This document shows, in pieces, positions 61,557 to 64,000 of a DNA stretch of 64,000 bases. The stretch's first letter is position 1; the number at the start of each line of letters is the position of its first letter. The notes under the pieces were generated by a model. It saw only the letters and a list, made by a program, of their open reading frames with translations. It did no database searches and was not told the DNA's origin. The stretch covers positions 11,048 through 75,047 of the forward strand of contig DATNPH010000060.1 of NCBI GenBank assembly GCA_036703315.1. Direction: 5' to 3'. A program made the position numbers and the translations under genes. The DNA comes from DATNPH01 sp036703315. GTDB taxonomy: Bacteria; Cyanobacteriota; Cyanobacteriia; Cyanobacteriales; Coleofasciculaceae.

Positions 61557-62078
61557 ATGACTCCAGAAGCGATACGCACTGTTTCTCAGCTAAGACGTGA
61601 GTTCTACTCTCTATTTGCTGCGGCGATGGAAGTGCCAGTGAGCATTACCCACGGTAGTTCATCTACTGGTAATCCTCCGATGGTGTCTTGGATAGATGAC
61701 AGACAACGACTCAATTATTTGCGTATTTATGTTCACACAGCTCCTGATGAATTAATCCCTGAGCGTCCCTTTATTCTTCGAGTATCTGTTAATAAGGGTG
61801 GCGGTATAGCTGTCGCTACCAAGTGGAGAAGAGACTCTCAAGGGCTTAATCAGGATTGGAACTTTGAGTTAACTCTGGTTCCAGAGGAGATTTTGGACTT
61901 TTTGCCTTGGCTAGTTAGCTTGGTTAAGTCTTATGACCAAGGTTGTACCTCATTTGCTCAGGAACCTCCCCATCCGTTTTTCTTCAACATTTCCAATCGG
62001 CTGTTATTCAACGAGGCATGGACTCAGAAAGCTCGGCAGGAAAGTACACTCTCTACGAATGTTCTAGCAGACGTGTAA
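61557..62078 (+). CDS. Conserved hypothetical protein
   Basis: A 173-residue soluble protein of unrecognised family. It starts 39 nt after rpsU on the same strand, so it may be co-transcribed. Visible features are an N-terminal helix (AIRTVSQLRREFYSLFAAA), a beta-rich middle and an aromatic FLPWLVSLVKSYDQG segment. No catalytic motif seen. Confidence 0.65.
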   Translation: MTPEAIRTVSQLRREFYSLFAAAMEVPVSITHGSSSTGNPPMVSWIDDRQRLNYLRIYVHTAPDELIPERPFILRVSVNKGGGIAVATKWRRDSQGLNQDWNFELTLVPEEILDFLPWLVSLVKSYDQGCTSFAQEPPHPFFFNISNRLLFNEAWTQKARQESTLSTNVLADV

Positions 62079-62155
62079 ACTACCGCTCTTGAAGAAGTAG
62101 GGGAGCAGGGGAGAAGGTAGATCCACTCCCGGCTCCCAGTCTCAAGCCTCTAAAG

Positions 62156-63754
62156 TTATTCGCAGAGAATAGGAGTTTTCCTATCTTGTGAGGATTGTTT
62201 TAATTTTGCCTCCTCTGCCAAAAATTCAGCCAACTGAGCTTCAATCTGATCTTTGACAATCTGGCGATAATCCAGGAAATGCTCGATTTGAGCACAAGTA
62301 GATAAATAGCTGCTCAAGCCGCCCCGATTGTACCGATACATATTAAATAGGTTGCGCCAGAATTGCCAGCGAGTCTTGCGGAGAACACCTTGTCGCCAGC
62401 AAACTGTTAGTAGCGCCCGGATTACCAGCCAATTCAGTTTCTTGTTTACGCGTTTTTCTTTCTTCGGATATGTTGCCTGTCCTAAGATGCGATAGTGACG
62501 GTAGGTACGGTCTAAGAAACGCTCCGGATCGTATAGTGTCCAAAATGCGTCGATAAATTCACGGGCAATTTCTTCCAAGGGACGAGTTGGCACAAAGTTC
62601 ATCAAGGTAGTCTGATGAATATCAGCTGATTCACTCCGCAGTCGTCCTTCTTTGTTCAGTCGATGCCAGAGGGCAGTATCGGGTAGCGCTTGCAACATGC
62701 TGAACAGGGCAGTAGGAATTGCTGTTTTCTCAACAAATTGGACAATGCGATCGCCTGCCCTCGACTTTTCTCCATCAAAACCAATAATAAACCCCGCCAT
62801 TACCCGCAGTCCGGACCGAGTAATGGCATGCACCGCCTCACTGAGAGAGTCTCGCGTATTTTGGTACTTGTGAGTTAAGGTTAAGCTCTCCTCATCTGGT
62901 GTCTCAATCCCCAGAAAGACAGCCCCGAAATTACACTGAACCATCAGATCCATCAGTTCTTGGTCGTTTGCTAAATCTACTGAGGCTTCCGTGGCAAACG
63001 AGAATGGATACCCGTGTTCAACCATCCAAGGCTTCAACTCTTTGAGAAATAACTTGACATTGCGCTTATTGCCAATGAAGTTGTCATCCACCATAAAGAT
63101 GCTGCGCCGCCACCCCAGCTTATAAAGGTAATCCAACTCGGCTAATAGCTGGGCGGGTGTCTTGGTACGAGGCTTGCGACCATAGAGGACAATAATGTCG
63201 CAGAATTCACATTGAAAGGGACAACCCCGCGAAAACTGTACCGACATCGAGTCGTAAGCATCCAACTCCAACAAATCAAAGCGGGGAACCGGGGTTGTGG
63301 TCACATCGGGTTTTTCGCCACCGGCGCGGAAAATTCCCGCTGTTTCCCCCCGTTGAATCGCTTCTACAAACATTGGCAGGGTAATTTCCCCTTCATCCAA
63401 TATCAGGTAATCAGCCCCAGCTTCAGTTGCTTCATAAGGCACGGAAGTCGGGTAAGGGCCACCACAGGCAACTCGCTTGCCTCGCCGCTTTGCTTCTCGA
63501 ATTTGGTCAAGTAAATCTTTTTTCTGGACAATCATCGCCGACAGAATCACAACTTCTGCCCACTCCCATTCTTCCTCGGTGACGGTGCGAATGTTTCGGT
63601 CTACCAGCTTGAACTCCCACTCTTGGGGTAAAATTCCCGCTACTGTCACTAATCCCAAAGGGGGCAGTAAAACCTGGCGATTGACTAACTCTAAGACTTT
63701 CTCGAAAGACCAAAAACTTTTAGGAAACAGAGGATAAATCAGTAAAACTCGCAT
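62156..63754 (-). CDS. B12-binding-domain radical SAM protein
   Basis: A 532-residue enzyme with an N-terminal cobalamin-binding-like Rossmann domain (about 1-150, without an obvious DxHxxG), a radical SAM core with C178-P-F-Q-C182-E-F-C185 that binds a [4Fe-4S] cluster, and a C-terminal DUF4070-type region (about 370-510). Related enzymes include hopanoid methylases and B-ring or P-methylases; the substrate here is not known. Confidence 0.88.
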   Translation of the reverse strand: MRVLLIYPLFPKSFWSFEKVLELVNRQVLLPPLGLVTVAGILPQEWEFKLVDRNIRTVTEEEWEWAEVVILSAMIVQKKDLLDQIREAKRRGKRVACGGPYPTSVPYEATEAGADYLILDEGEITLPMFVEAIQRGETAGIFRAGGEKPDVTTTPVPRFDLLELDAYDSMSVQFSRGCPFQCEFCDIIVLYGRKPRTKTPAQLLAELDYLYKLGWRRSIFMVDDNFIGNKRNVKLFLKELKPWMVEHGYPFSFATEASVDLANDQELMDLMVQCNFGAVFLGIETPDEESLTLTHKYQNTRDSLSEAVHAITRSGLRVMAGFIIGFDGEKSRAGDRIVQFVEKTAIPTALFSMLQALPDTALWHRLNKEGRLRSESADIHQTTLMNFVPTRPLEEIAREFIDAFWTLYDPERFLDRTYRHYRILGQATYPKKEKRVNKKLNWLVIRALLTVCWRQGVLRKTRWQFWRNLFNMYRYNRGGLSSYLSTCAQIEHFLDYRQIVKDQIEAQLAEFLAEEAKLKQSSQDRKTPILCE

Positions 63755-64000
63755 TGAATCTCAAATCTCACACAGAATTTAGATATTAGCTTTAACAGCT
63801 TGCACTCGCTCCGATGTTTTGCCTCTACAGTAAGTAGACTCGCCTAAGAACTTATCCTAAGAGTAGGTTTAAGAGATTTGAAACCACAGATGGACACAGA
63901 TGAACACAGATATTTCTTCTTGTCACGTCCGTGCCTAGGATTTTTCGGATAGGCTCTAAAGATTGAGACACACTACAGCAGTCTAATAGTTCCCCCAAGT
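63755..64000. other. Right-edge spacer with short repeats
   Basis: No gene seen. It includes a short tandem ACAGATGxAC repeat at 63884-63911, a type common in cyanobacterial spacers. Confidence 0.4.

Overview
The window is chromosomal DNA of a cyanobacterium, most likely a filamentous, non-picoplanktonic one. It carries high-light-inducible chlorophyll-binding proteins, an Atab2/Tab2 protein, an rbp-rpsU pair, a short Nfu scaffold, a DUF3386 protein and a TIGR02450 Trp-rich protein. It also has many GCGATCGC (HIP1) octamers, for example at 8833-8840, and many short palindromic or MITE-like repeats between genes. The genus cannot be fixed from the sequence alone.

Layout. 0-9 kb: a sucrase/ferredoxin-like protein, a GNAT enzyme and a large multi-PAS histidine kinase, an S9 peptidase, a rhomboid protease and a Trp-rich small protein. 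9-10.1 kb: a tandem array of three intact hli genes plus one decayed copy, behind a probable RpaB (HLR1) site and ended by an intrinsic terminator. 10.3-11.8 kb: gatB. 12.3-12.8 kb: four tandem ~132 bp units, each with a putative promoter, a dyad over the -35 and a strong terminator about 55 nt downstream, so probably an array of small RNA genes. 13.5-29.3 kb: a cellulose (or related beta-glucan) locus. It has a membrane-anchored GH5 cellulase with two CBM2-like domains, convergent to a minus-strand series of a coiled-coil membrane protein, a Pro-rich repeat outer-membrane barrel, a TPR protein, a GH8 lipoprotein, BcsB and BcsA-PilZ. 30.3-36 kb: UDP-glucose dehydrogenase and UDP-xylose synthase, then an MBOAT/SGNH O-acetylation pair. 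36.6-46.3 kb: housekeeping and signalling genes (lepA, an RHH protein, a histidine kinase, DUF3386, nfu, GH57, a kinase-like protein, rtcA). 46.4-48.7 kb: a decayed stretch with a frameshifted VWA gene, small ORFs and a MITE. 48.7-63.8 kb: a histidine kinase, a GT2 synthase, an NTF2-like protein, Tab2, PmbA, a HAD hydrolase, a CLC-CBS-Usp protein, a pentapeptide-repeat protein, rbp, rpsU, a hypothetical protein and a B12-type radical SAM protein.

How the genes fit together. BcsA/BcsB would make and translocate glucan under PilZ (c-di-GMP) control. The TPR protein and the barrel overlap by 4 nt and together look like the two halves of BcsC, split as AlgK/AlgE are in alginate export. GH8 and GH5 enzymes would trim or edit the product. 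The nearby Ugd/Uxs pair supplies UDP-glucuronate and UDP-xylose, and the MBOAT/SGNH pair is the usual apparatus for O-acetylating an exported polysaccharide. The link between these three blocks is inferred from proximity only.

The strongest candidates for something undescribed are the tandem small-RNA array at 12.3-12.8 kb and the split exporter with its 31-residue Pro-rich repeats.
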